A stretch of DNA of 9,838 bases from Pseudomonadota bacterium (GCA_023428295.1 JAEYYV010000140.1:1-9838), one strand, 5' to 3'. Positions 1-5,866 are shown, numbered from the stretch's first letter. Program-made: numbers and translations. Notes: a model not told the origin generated them from the sequence alone.

Positions 1-37
1 CCACCACACCGCTCACGACGAACTAACGGTTAGGCGC

Positions 38-59
38 CGACGGCACATGGTGGCCGTCG
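38..59 (-). terminator. GC-rich hairpin downstream of the histidine kinase
   Basis: CGACGGC at 38-44 is the exact reverse complement of GCCGTCG at 53-59, with an 8-base loop. Read on the minus strand it begins about 30 bases after the kinase stop codon. No T-run follows, so it is at best a weak intrinsic terminator or an mRNA 3'-end stabiliser. In DNA this GC-rich, a 7-bp stem can arise by chance. Confidence 0.3.
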
Positions 60-89
60 CTCACATGAGCCGGGCGCGAGCCGCGAAGG

Positions 90-1919
90 TCACGACGCCG
101 GCAGGTACACGCGAAACACGCTGCCACCCGCGGGGCCGTTCTCGACCTCGATCCACCCATCGTGCTCTTTGACGATGCCCGAGCACACCGCGAGGCCGAG
201 GCCGGTGCCGCCCGATCCTTCTTTGGTCGTGTAGAACGGATCGAAGATCTTGTCCTTGATCTCGTCGGGGATCCCGATGCCCGTGTCCGCGACCGAGAAG
301 CGCACGAAGCGCTGATCGGCGCCGGTCTCGAGACCCGGGCGCGTGCGCGAGACCGTGCGTGTCTCGATCGAGAGGGAGCCGCCGTCGGGCATGGCTTGGA
401 CGGCGTTGAGCAGCAGGTTGATGAGGACCTGTTGGAGACGGTCGGCGTCGCCGGGGATCTTGGGCAGCTCGCTCTCTTTGTCGACGCGCGTGCGGACCTT
501 GGCGGTGGAGAACTGGCCCGCGAGGAGCTCGACGGTGGAAGCGGCGAGCTCGTTCAAGTTGACCGCGTGGCGCTCGGTGCCGCCGACCTTGCGGCGCGTG
601 AAGTCGAGGAGGCGTTGGATGATGCGCGTGATGCGCGCGGTTTGCTCGGCGACGATCTCGGCGTTCTTCTCCACGGCCTCGGGGTCCTTGGCCTTCTTCT
701 GGATCGAGCGCGCGCGGCCCGCGATCACGTTCAGCGGGGTGCCGACCTCGTGGGCGATCTCGGCGGCGAGCTGACCGATGGTGGCGAGCTTCTCGGTTTG
801 GCCGAGGCGTTGCTCGAGCGCGAGCTTGGCTTCGTTCTCGCGCGACGTCTCCGTGCGTGACTCGCGGAGCGAGTAGGTCATCTCGTTGAAGCGCGTGGCG
901 ATGGCGCCGATCTCGTCGTCGCGCTCCGAGAGGATCACGTGGGAGAGGTCGCCCTTCGCGACGTCGTCGATGCCGCGCAGGAGCTTGGTGATCGGGCGGC
1001 TCACGAAGCGCGAGGCCAGCGCGCCGACCATGACGGTCGTGACGAGGACGATGAGGACGATGAGGATCAGCGCGCGCGAGTAGTCGGCGCCGGTCGCGTC
1101 GAAGGCGGAGGCGGACGTGGAGATCTCGAGCATGCCGAGGACGGCGCGATCCTCTTCGCGCTCGCCGGCGGCGCGGAGAGCGACCGTGTAGAAGTACTGG
1201 TCGCCCTCGATGTCCGTGAACAGCGAGCGCGGGGAATCGATCAGCGTGGTGAGACGGCGCAGCTGCGCGGGCGAGACGCCGTCGTCACTCGGCGGTCCGG
1301 CGGTGGGCACCTCGCCTGCCCGCGCGCGCGGGAGGACCACGATGCGCCAGTTCATCGACGCGCGACCGAGCTCGCGGAGCTGGCTCGCGCTCGGTGGTTT
1401 GTAGGCGATGCCGAGCTCGACCGGACGCCCGAGACCCGCGGCACCACGGATCGCGGCGAAGCGTGCCTGCAGGTCCGCACGCTGGCGCTTGAGATCGGTG
1501 CGCTCGCGTTTCTCGCGAGCCCGCTTTTCGGCGACCGTCTCGCTGGTCGAGGGTGGCGCGGGCGTAGGCGCGGGCCGAGTCGGCCGGGACGGTGGCGTAC
1601 CGGGCCGCGCGGGCTCGGGGTCGGGGTCGGTCTCCGGCTCCGGCTCGGTGGGGTCTGGCTCGCCGAGCTCGACGAGCTTGCGATCGACCTCCTCGAGCTC
1701 TCGTCGCAGCTGGTCCGCGCGATAGCGCACGTCGCGCGTGAGGTTGTTCGCCTCGTTCTCGAGCGAGACGCGCAGCGTGTTGACGACGGCGCGTGCCTCG
1801 CGCTCGACGGCGGCACCGCGCTCGGCGACACGCGCGCGTAGATCGAACGCCGCGTACGTCGCCGACGCGATCGCGACGACGACCGCCGTCGCGACGGTGA
1901 TGCGAGTGGCGACCTTCAC
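90..1919 (-). CDS. Membrane-bound sensor histidine kinase (HAMP, HisKA, HATPase_c)
   Basis: A 609-residue two-component sensor that should autophosphorylate on histidine and pass the phosphate to a response regulator. Order seen: TM helix 1 at about 7-24; an extracytoplasmic region 25-282 with two charged, coiled-coil-like stretches (30-85, 130-160) flanking a Pro/Glu/Asp-rich tract (87-125), then a possible Cache/PAS-like fold (190-270, inferred from hydrophobic pattern only); TM helix 2 at about 283-305; HAMP linker 301-355; H-box EIAHEVGTPLN with phospho-acceptor His390; N-box NLLLNAVQ (501-508); G1 box DTGIGI (545-550); F-box PFYTTK; G2 box GTGLGL (571-576). All catalytic motifs are intact, so it is probably active. 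The H-box resembles NtrB/ZraS-like kinases, which usually pair with sigma-54 response regulators. No partner lies in the window; it may lie beyond the left edge. The start is GTG at 1917-1919, just before TM1, with no clear Shine-Dalgarno. Confidence 0.95.
   Translation of the reverse strand: MKVATRITVATAVVVAIASATYAAFDLRARVAERGAAVEREARAVVNTLRVSLENEANNLTRDVRYRADQLRRELEEVDRKLVELGEPDPTEPEPETDPDPEPARPGTPPSRPTRPAPTPAPPSTSETVAEKRAREKRERTDLKRQRADLQARFAAIRGAAGLGRPVELGIAYKPPSASQLRELGRASMNWRIVVLPRARAGEVPTAGPPSDDGVSPAQLRRLTTLIDSPRSLFTDIEGDQYFYTVALRAAGEREEDRAVLGMLEISTSASAFDATGADYSRALILIVLIVLVTTVMVGALASRFVSRPITKLLRGIDDVAKGDLSHVILSERDDEIGAIATRFNEMTYSLRESRTETSRENEAKLALEQRLGQTEKLATIGQLAAEIAHEVGTPLNVIAGRARSIQKKAKDPEAVEKNAEIVAEQTARITRIIQRLLDFTRRKVGGTERHAVNLNELAASTVELLAGQFSTAKVRTRVDKESELPKIPGDADRLQQVLINLLLNAVQAMPDGGSLSIETRTVSRTRPGLETGADQRFVRFSVADTGIGIPDEIKDKIFDPFYTTKEGSGGTGLGLAVCSGIVKEHDGWIEVENGPAGGSVFRVYLPAS
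1545..1661 (-). repeat. Pro/Glu/Asp-rich low-complexity coding tract in the kinase sensor domain
   Basis: This segment encodes residues 87-125 of the histidine kinase. It starts with alternating acidic-proline units (PEPE, DPDPEPE style) and continues as a Pro/Thr/Arg/Ala stretch. At DNA level it shows repeated GGGGTC and GGCTCC hexamers on the plus strand around 1617-1660, a pattern open to slippage. It sits between two charged helical segments, so it looks like a disordered hinge or spacer, possibly cell-wall-spanning, in the extracytoplasmic sensor. Confidence 0.7.
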
Positions 1920-1928
1920 GCGCCGTGC

Positions 1929-1934
1929 AGCATA
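1929..1934 (-). promoter_or_regulatory. Candidate -10 element for the histidine kinase gene
   Basis: On the minus strand these bases read TATGCT (four of six matches to TATAAT), nine bases before the GTG start. Transcription from here would begin within about three bases of the start codon, giving an almost leaderless mRNA. There is no recognisable -35 at the expected distance. Confidence 0.4.
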
Positions 1935-1951
1935 GCGGAACCGATCGGGCG

Positions 1952-1973
1952 CGGGAGTGACTTCATGCTCCCG
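1952..1973. promoter_or_regulatory. Dyad in the divergent promoter region, possible shared operator
   Basis: CGGGAG (1952-1957) and CTCCCG (1968-1973) form a 6-bp inverted repeat with a 10-base spacer, centred in the 77-bp gap between divergent genes. It overlaps the places where the -35 regions of both candidate promoters would fall (about 1952-1957 for the kinase, about 1962-1967 for the plus-strand gene). A regulator bound here could affect both. No regulator is identified. Confidence 0.3.
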
Positions 1974-1984
1974 GCAATCCCCGC

Positions 1985-1990
1985 TACGGT
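1985..1990 (+). promoter_or_regulatory. Candidate -10 element giving a leaderless mRNA for the 1997 gene
   Basis: TACGGT fits the loose TAnnnT form of a -10 element and lies exactly six bases before the ATG at 1997, so the first transcribed base would be at or next to the A of the start codon. No Shine-Dalgarno is present in the intervening CCGCGC. The same spacing is seen upstream of the DksA-like gene. Confidence 0.4.
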
Positions 1991-1996
1991 CCGCGC

Positions 1997-2671
1997 ATGA
2001 TGAAGGAAGAGCTGAAGGATTGGACGCAGAACGGAAACACGGTGTCGGCGAAGGGCGAGACGCGCTCCCAGTTCCGCTCGCTACAAGCCGACCTGAACCA
2101 GTACGCGCAGGCCGTGAACTTCGAGCCGGTGGTCGTCGACGGCCTCATCGGTCCCAAGACGGCGGACGCCGTGAAGAAGACGGTCGACGCGGTGCTCGCG
2201 AAGAACTCGCTGCTCGTTCCCGCGGAGTTCACCTATGACGGTCCCGACCACGTCGCGAAGTACGCGGCGCGCATCCGCGACTGGCTCCACTCGACCGCCG
2301 CAAAGACGCTCGCCGTGAACCCGTACAAGGTCTACGAGAAGGGCCAGGGCAAGGACTGGAACATCAAGGGCGACATCGCGTACGGAGCGGGCGCGGTCCA
2401 CGATCAGTTCCTGCAGCTGCAGCGCACGCTGAACACGCTCGCCGGCGTGGTCGGCTTCTCCAAGCTCGACGTCGATGGCTTCATCGGCCCGAAGACCGCC
2501 GCGGCGGTGTTCGCGACGTACGAGAAGCTCAAGGCGAAGAACGCGATCTACGGCGTCACGCTGTTCCCGCCGCCCGACACGAAGGAAGAGACCGCCGAGT
2601 ACGCGGCCTTCATCACCGATTGGCTCGAGAAGATCGCGATCAAGCAGCTCGTCGCCGAAGCCGGCGCCTGA
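1997..2671 (+). CDS. Peptidoglycan-binding-like protein with a tandem duplication
   Basis: A 224-residue protein made of two copies of one unit about 112 residues long. Copy 1 covers about 7-106 and copy 2 about 119-219. Each has a KDW near its start, an F-x-x-LQ-x-x-LN helix (26-34; 138-146), a VDG-x-IGPKT-x-x-AV core (47-59; 159-171) and a closing Tyr-Ala-Ala...Asp-Trp-Leu helix (89-97; 201-210). The core matches the PG_binding_1 type repeat (LQ-x-x-L...DG-x-xGP-x-T), which binds peptidoglycan in lysozyme-like and cell-wall enzymes. No catalytic domain is present, and the N-terminus (MMKEELKDWT) has no signal peptide or membrane helix, so it is either cytoplasmic or exported by another route. 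Start: ATG at 1997; a second in-frame ATG follows at once. The binding role is inferred from the fold motif; ligand unknown. Confidence 0.85.
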   Translation: MMKEELKDWTQNGNTVSAKGETRSQFRSLQADLNQYAQAVNFEPVVVDGLIGPKTADAVKKTVDAVLAKNSLLVPAEFTYDGPDHVAKYAARIRDWLHSTAAKTLAVNPYKVYEKGQGKDWNIKGDIAYGAGAVHDQFLQLQRTLNTLAGVVGFSKLDVDGFIGPKTAAAVFATYEKLKAKNAIYGVTLFPPPDTKEETAEYAAFITDWLEKIAIKQLVAEAGA

Positions 2672-2696
2672 TTCGCCATCACGCGGAGATTCGTTC

Positions 2697-2749
2697 GCGC
2701 TGCGGTCGGCGCGCTGCGGCTACGCGCTGCGGCTACGCGCTGCGGCTTA
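2697..2749. repeat. 13-bp tandem direct repeat in a convergent gap
   Basis: Three adjacent 13-bp units begin at 2711, 2724 and 2737. The first two are identical (GCGCTGCGGCTAC); the third ends TTA in place of TAC. A degenerate fourth unit, GCGCTGCGG followed by TCGGC, lies at 2697-2710. The array fills most of the 75-bp space between two convergent genes, and its last unit supplies the TAA stop of the HEAT-repeat gene. It is not self-complementary, so it is not a hairpin terminator. The 13-bp period is out of phase with codons, consistent with non-coding expansion. Confidence 0.85.
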
Positions 2750-5074
2750 GTAGATATCGCGGTGCACGATGTACCCGCCGTAGCCATAGCCGCCATACGA
2801 CTGACCGACGAGCGCGGTGACCTTCTTCTCCATCGCGTCGTCGAGATCGGTGCCGCGCGTACGGAGCTGACTCGCCGCCGCCATTTTCATCTGATCGGTC
2901 GCGCGCCCGTCGTTCAGGATCTGCTGGAGCGCGGTGTCGACCTCGGGACCACCGTTGTACGACGAGTACACGGCGGTCTGCGCGACCTGCGGATCGGAGT
3001 CGAGCATCAGCGCGGCGAGCTGCTGGCTCGCGCGCGGGTCGTCCATCGAGGCGAGGCCGGAGATCGCGGCGATGCGATCCTCCGGCTTGCCGCTGCGCGT
3101 GGCGTCGATGATCGCTTGCTGCGCACGCTCGCTGCCGATCTGCCCCAGCGTCTGCAGCGCCGTCGCGCGGACCGATGCGTCGCTGTCACGCGTGAGATCG
3201 ATCAGCTTGTTCGTCGTGTGCTCGTCGGGGTTCTGCATCAGCGAGCTGATCGCCGCCATGCGCACGCTCGGATCCTTGGACTCGATCGCGCGGAGCACGA
3301 GCGCGCGGGCCGCCTCGGTGCCCTGCCCCGCCAGCGCGTAGATCGCCGAGACCGCGTTGGGGTCCTTGCTGTCGAGCATCTCCTGCGCGAAGCGAAGGCC
3401 CTCGGGGGCGCCCGACTGCACGAGCTGCTGCATCACCTGCGCCTTGACCGCCGGGTTCTCGCGCGCCGCCGCGATCAGCGCGGACTTCACCTGCTCGTTC
3501 ATGCCCATGTTGCCGAGCGTGCTTGCCGCCACGCCCGCGAGGTCTTTGTCGTTACCGCGGAGCGCCGAGATCAACGCGTCGCGCGCGTCTTGCGTACCGA
3601 TGCGGCCGAGCACCATTGCGGCGTAGTTCGCTTCGTCGCGACGACCGCTGAACAGCGAGTCGCTGAGCAGCTGCGAGACCGCCGGATCCGACGGCCGCGC
3701 GTTCGCGAGCAGGTCGAGCGCGTTCACGCGCGTGTTGCCGCGCGTCTTGCCGGCGATGTCGACGAGCGCATCGAACGCGCGCGGCGACGCCGAGTCGGCG
3801 AGCAGGCGCATCGCCTCGTCCTTCTCGTTGCGCGAGCCCTTGCCCGCGAGATCGATCGCGAAGCGGAGCGCGTCCTCGTTGCCGGCCTTGAGGAGGCGCG
3901 GCAGCGCGGCGCGACGCTCGGCCGACGAGCCCGACTTCATGATCGAGAGCAACGCTTGATCGACGTCCTCGCCCTCGAGCTGCGCCAGCTGCGCGAGCGC
4001 TCCCGAGATCTGCGCGCGGTCCCCGAGCGCCGCTTCGATGAGCAGCTCGCGCGCCTCGGGTCCACCGTTCTGCGCGAGCGCCTGCGCGGCGGCGGTCGCG
4101 CTCGAGCGATCACCGGTCCGCAGGATCTCGCCGAGGATCGTCGTCGCCTCGGCGCCGCCGATCTCGCCGATGGCGCTGACCGCCTGATAGCGCGTGCTGT
4201 ACGAGCCATGCAGCGCAGCCTCGCGCAGCACGGGGAGGCCATCCTCGCCGGCCTTGCCGAGCGCGGCGAGAGCTCCCGAGATGAGCTGTTGATCGCCCGA
4301 CTTCACGATCTCCGTGAGGCGCGCGAGCAGGCCATCGTCGACCTGGTCGATCATCGACAGCGCGATCGACGCGATCCGTCCTTCGCCATCGATGAGCTTG
4401 CGCAGCACCGCGCGCGATGCGGGCGTGCCGACGGAGCCGAGCGCGTACGTCGCCGTCTGCGCCGACTGGTAGTCCCCGTCCTTCGCGATCTGTGAGAGCA
4501 CCGCCACCGCCCGATCACTGCCGAGCGTACCGAGGCCGCTGATCGCCGAGGACTGCGCCGGATGCCCCACGCGCTGTGCGAGATCGACGAGCAGCTGCTC
4601 CGCCTTCGCGCTCTGCGTCGCGCCGAGCGCGGAGACCGCCGCGTTGCGGACGCTCGGACGATCGTCCTTGGTGAAGGCGATCAGCTCCTCGACCGCGTGC
4701 TCCGTGCCGATCGTACCGATCACGCCGAGGACCGCCTCGGGCACGCCGCGGCGCGCGTCGTGGACGAGCGGAGAAATCTGGTCGATCACCGCATCGTCAC
4801 CGACGGCGCCGAGCTTCGCGGCGACCTGCTGGATATCGCGCAGCGAGCGCGCCGCGAGCATCGTGGACACGAGCTCGTCCTTGGACACGCCGAGCGCCTC
4901 GGGCGTAACGCGCATCGGACGGCGAAGATGCGACGGTAGCGACGAACCGCGCGCGCTCGCGACCGTCTGCGCCGGCTTGTTCGAAGGCTCGCTTTCGCGT
5001 GCCTTCACCGTGGCGACGCCGGCGATTCCGGCGAACAGAGCGCAAGCAAGCTTCCAACGCGTCAGAGTGGTCAC
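2747..5074 (-). CDS. Exported HEAT-repeat scaffold protein
   Basis: A 775-residue protein. The N-terminus (MTTLTRWK, then a hydrophobic run LACALFAGIAGVAT) looks like a Sec signal peptide with a likely signal peptidase I site after VKA (residue 25). A polar linker (26-60) leads into about 21 tandem helical repeats of 30-33 residues from about 93 to 745. Typical units read like SVRNAAVSALG or SVRATALQTLGQIG, as in HEAT/PBS-lyase (HEAT_2) repeats. These form curved solenoids that bind other proteins; no enzyme domain is visible. The last 34 residues end in a Tyr/Gly-rich tail (SYGGYGYGGY). It probably acts outside the cytoplasm as a scaffold or envelope structural factor; partners unknown. Start: GTG at 5072-5074, supported by a good Shine-Dalgarno and by the signal peptide beginning immediately. 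Confidence 0.92.
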   Translation of the reverse strand: MTTLTRWKLACALFAGIAGVATVKARESEPSNKPAQTVASARGSSLPSHLRRPMRVTPEALGVSKDELVSTMLAARSLRDIQQVAAKLGAVGDDAVIDQISPLVHDARRGVPEAVLGVIGTIGTEHAVEELIAFTKDDRPSVRNAAVSALGATQSAKAEQLLVDLAQRVGHPAQSSAISGLGTLGSDRAVAVLSQIAKDGDYQSAQTATYALGSVGTPASRAVLRKLIDGEGRIASIALSMIDQVDDGLLARLTEIVKSGDQQLISGALAALGKAGEDGLPVLREAALHGSYSTRYQAVSAIGEIGGAEATTILGEILRTGDRSSATAAAQALAQNGGPEARELLIEAALGDRAQISGALAQLAQLEGEDVDQALLSIMKSGSSAERRAALPRLLKAGNEDALRFAIDLAGKGSRNEKDEAMRLLADSASPRAFDALVDIAGKTRGNTRVNALDLLANARPSDPAVSQLLSDSLFSGRRDEANYAAMVLGRIGTQDARDALISALRGNDKDLAGVAASTLGNMGMNEQVKSALIAAARENPAVKAQVMQQLVQSGAPEGLRFAQEMLDSKDPNAVSAIYALAGQGTEAARALVLRAIESKDPSVRMAAISSLMQNPDEHTTNKLIDLTRDSDASVRATALQTLGQIGSERAQQAIIDATRSGKPEDRIAAISGLASMDDPRASQQLAALMLDSDPQVAQTAVYSSYNGGPEVDTALQQILNDGRATDQMKMAAASQLRTRGTDLDDAMEKKVTALVGQSYGGYGYGGYIVHRDIY

Positions 5075-5079
5075 GGCGG

Positions 5080-5085
5080 CTCCTC
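5080..5085 (-). promoter_or_regulatory. Ribosome binding site of the HEAT-repeat gene
   Basis: On the minus strand this reads GAGGAG, five bases before the GTG start. It is the clearest Shine-Dalgarno in the window and decides the GTG start. The neighbouring genes lack one, so two modes of translation initiation appear to coexist here. Confidence 0.7.
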
Positions 5086-5117
5086 GAGGTGACGCGGGTG
5101 CGCGTCTTGAGTGTCTG

Positions 5118-5123
5118 TGTCAA
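5118..5123 (-). promoter_or_regulatory. Perfect -35-like hexamer upstream of the HEAT-repeat gene
   Basis: The minus strand reads TTGACA, the exact sigma-70-type -35 consensus, 44 bases before the GTG start. No TATAAT-like hexamer lies 16-18 bases downstream (those positions are GC-rich), so it may be a promoter with a poor -10, an activated promoter, or chance. Confidence 0.35.
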
Positions 5124-5324
5124 ACGAACGCGAAAAGGTATCGATCCATTCCTGAACGACGTCAGGTTCGTGTCAGGCAGGAACCCGATTCCTCCCGGTT
5201 CAACGCGGGTTGGACGTCGCGATCGGTTCGCGGTTCCCGGGAATAAACGGTCGCCCTCGCCGCGCGAAATCGCGTGCAACCGGATCGATGCCCGCGTCGG
5301 CGCGTGACCATCGGCGCCCGTTCA

Positions 5325-5344
5325 CGTCGGTCGTGTGCCCGACG
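5325..5344. promoter_or_regulatory. Dyad in the divergent intergenic region
   Basis: CGTCGG (5325-5330) and CCGACG (5339-5344) are exact reverse complements with an 8-base spacer. It lies far from both predicted promoters (about 110-200 bp). It may be an upstream regulator site or a chance GC-rich dyad. Confidence 0.2.
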
Positions 5345-5412
5345 ATCGCGAATCTTCGCCGCAAACCCTGCGCGTCGCAAGCACGCAACGGTGTGCGATC
5401 GAGCGCTCGCGC

Positions 5413-5441
5413 GCACCGACGAAAATCCCTCCGTTCGGTGC
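5413..5441. promoter_or_regulatory. Inverted repeat just upstream of the DksA-like promoter
   Basis: GCACCGA (5413-5419) pairs exactly with TCGGTGC (5435-5441) across a 15-base spacer that contains the A-rich GAAAAT. The right arm ends 11 bases before the -35 hexamer at 5453, a usual place for an activator site or UP-like element. No cognate regulator is identified. Confidence 0.35.
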
Positions 5442-5452
5442 CGACAGATCCG

Positions 5453-5480
5453 TTGACGCCCTTATCGAGGTTCGTAGACT
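5453..5480 (+). promoter_or_regulatory. Promoter of the DksA-like gene, leaderless type
   Basis: TTGACG (5453-5458; five of six to the -35 consensus) is followed after 16 bases by TAGACT (5475-5480; four of six to TATAAT). Exactly six bases separate the -10 from the ATG at 5487, so transcription should begin at or beside the A of the start codon. The only Shine-Dalgarno-like bases (GGAG, 5481-5484) sit two bases from the ATG, too close for normal use. This is the best-formed promoter in the window. Confidence 0.6.
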
Positions 5481-5486
5481 GGAGCC

Positions 5487-5861
5487 ATGTTGACGCCCGA
5501 GCAGACCAACGAGATTCGCACCCGCTTGCAGGCGGACCTCACCCGACTCGGCGACCACGCGCACTCCGCGATCGAGTTCACCATGGACCGCGACCGGGAC
5601 CGCATCGGGCGCGACTCCATGGACGAGGCGACAGAGGAGGAGGTGTACTCCACCCAGCTCCGCCTCCACGACCGCGAGACCTTCCTCCTGGCCAAGATCC
5701 GCGAGGCCATGCAGCGCCTCGACGCCGGGACCCTCGACGAGTGTGAGGAATGCTCGGAACCCATCGGGTTCAAGCGCCTCCTGGCCCGCCCCGTGACGAC
5801 ACTTTGCTTCGAATGCAAGTCGGCGCGCGAACAGGTCGAGGCGGAAGATCGTCCCGAGTAG
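5487..5861 (+). CDS. DksA/TraR-family zinc-finger RNA polymerase factor
   Basis: A 124-residue protein that aligns with E. coli DksA (from memory of its sequence) without gaps at a constant offset of 28 residues, so it lacks only the N-terminal segment before the coiled coil. It keeps the coiled-coil tip residues Asp43, Asp46 and Ala48 (E. coli Asp71, Asp74, Ala76), the zinc cysteines Cys86, Cys89, Cys107 and Cys110 (C-x2-C-x17-C-x2-C), and the residues lining ppGpp site 2: Arg63, Leu67, Lys70, Arg101 and Lys111, with Glu109 in place of Asp137. DksA enters the RNA polymerase secondary channel and, with ppGpp, retunes promoters such as those for rRNA. It should therefore be a working ppGpp-dependent regulator; paralogues are common, so no symbol is given. 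The start is fixed by the adjoining promoter. A 49-bp gap separates it from the downstream kinase. Confidence 0.93.
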   Translation: MLTPEQTNEIRTRLQADLTRLGDHAHSAIEFTMDRDRDRIGRDSMDEATEEEVYSTQLRLHDRETFLLAKIREAMQRLDAGTLDECEECSEPIGFKRLLARPVTTLCFECKSAREQVEAEDRPE

Positions 5862-5866
5862 CGGGT

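Larger units (their letters stand above)
5075..5486. other. Divergent intergenic region, 412 bp, no gene
   Basis: This gap separates the HEAT-repeat gene (minus) from the DksA-like gene (plus). Open frames crossing it are Arg-rich, lack family features and look like shadows of GC-rich DNA. It holds the Shine-Dalgarno and TTGACA element of the HEAT gene on its left, a dyad CGTCGG-N8-CCGACG at 5325-5344, a second dyad at 5413-5441, and the DksA-like promoter on its right. The two short direct copies of GTCAGG at about 5161 and 5174 are probably incidental. An untranslated RNA cannot be excluded but nothing supports one. Confidence 0.6.

Noticed and set aside
9..11. tRNA or small RNA genes in the intergenic gaps
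   Set aside because: None of the gaps shows a cloverleaf, a T-loop GGTTCGA motif with flanking stems, or a hairpin followed by a T-run.
939..1841. A 300-codon plus-strand frame opposite the histidine kinase
   Set aside because: Composition (Arg, Gly, Asp, Glu rich) and lack of motifs mark it as an antisense shadow of the kinase, whose catalytic motifs are complete.
2014..2653. The internal duplication as a possible mobile or CRISPR-like DNA repeat
   Set aside because: The similarity is at protein level with a 336-bp offset and the DNA has diverged, so it is an old coding duplication, not a recent DNA repeat.
2762..4495. A 577-codon open frame on the plus strand opposite the HEAT-repeat gene
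   Set aside because: It is rich in Arg, Leu and Asp and is the mirror of the repetitive HEAT coding sequence; no signal, domain or ribosome site supports it.
5081..5123. A complete sigma-70 promoter for the HEAT-repeat gene
   Set aside because: The TTGACA is perfect, but the positions 16-18 bases downstream are CACCCG-like with no -10 resemblance, so only the -35-like hexamer is reported.
5210..5746. A plus-strand frame that would place a gene in the 412-bp intergenic gap and overlap the DksA-like gene
   Set aside because: It becomes Pro/Arg/His-rich and overlaps a clear DksA coding region in a different frame; no ribosome site or conserved motif.
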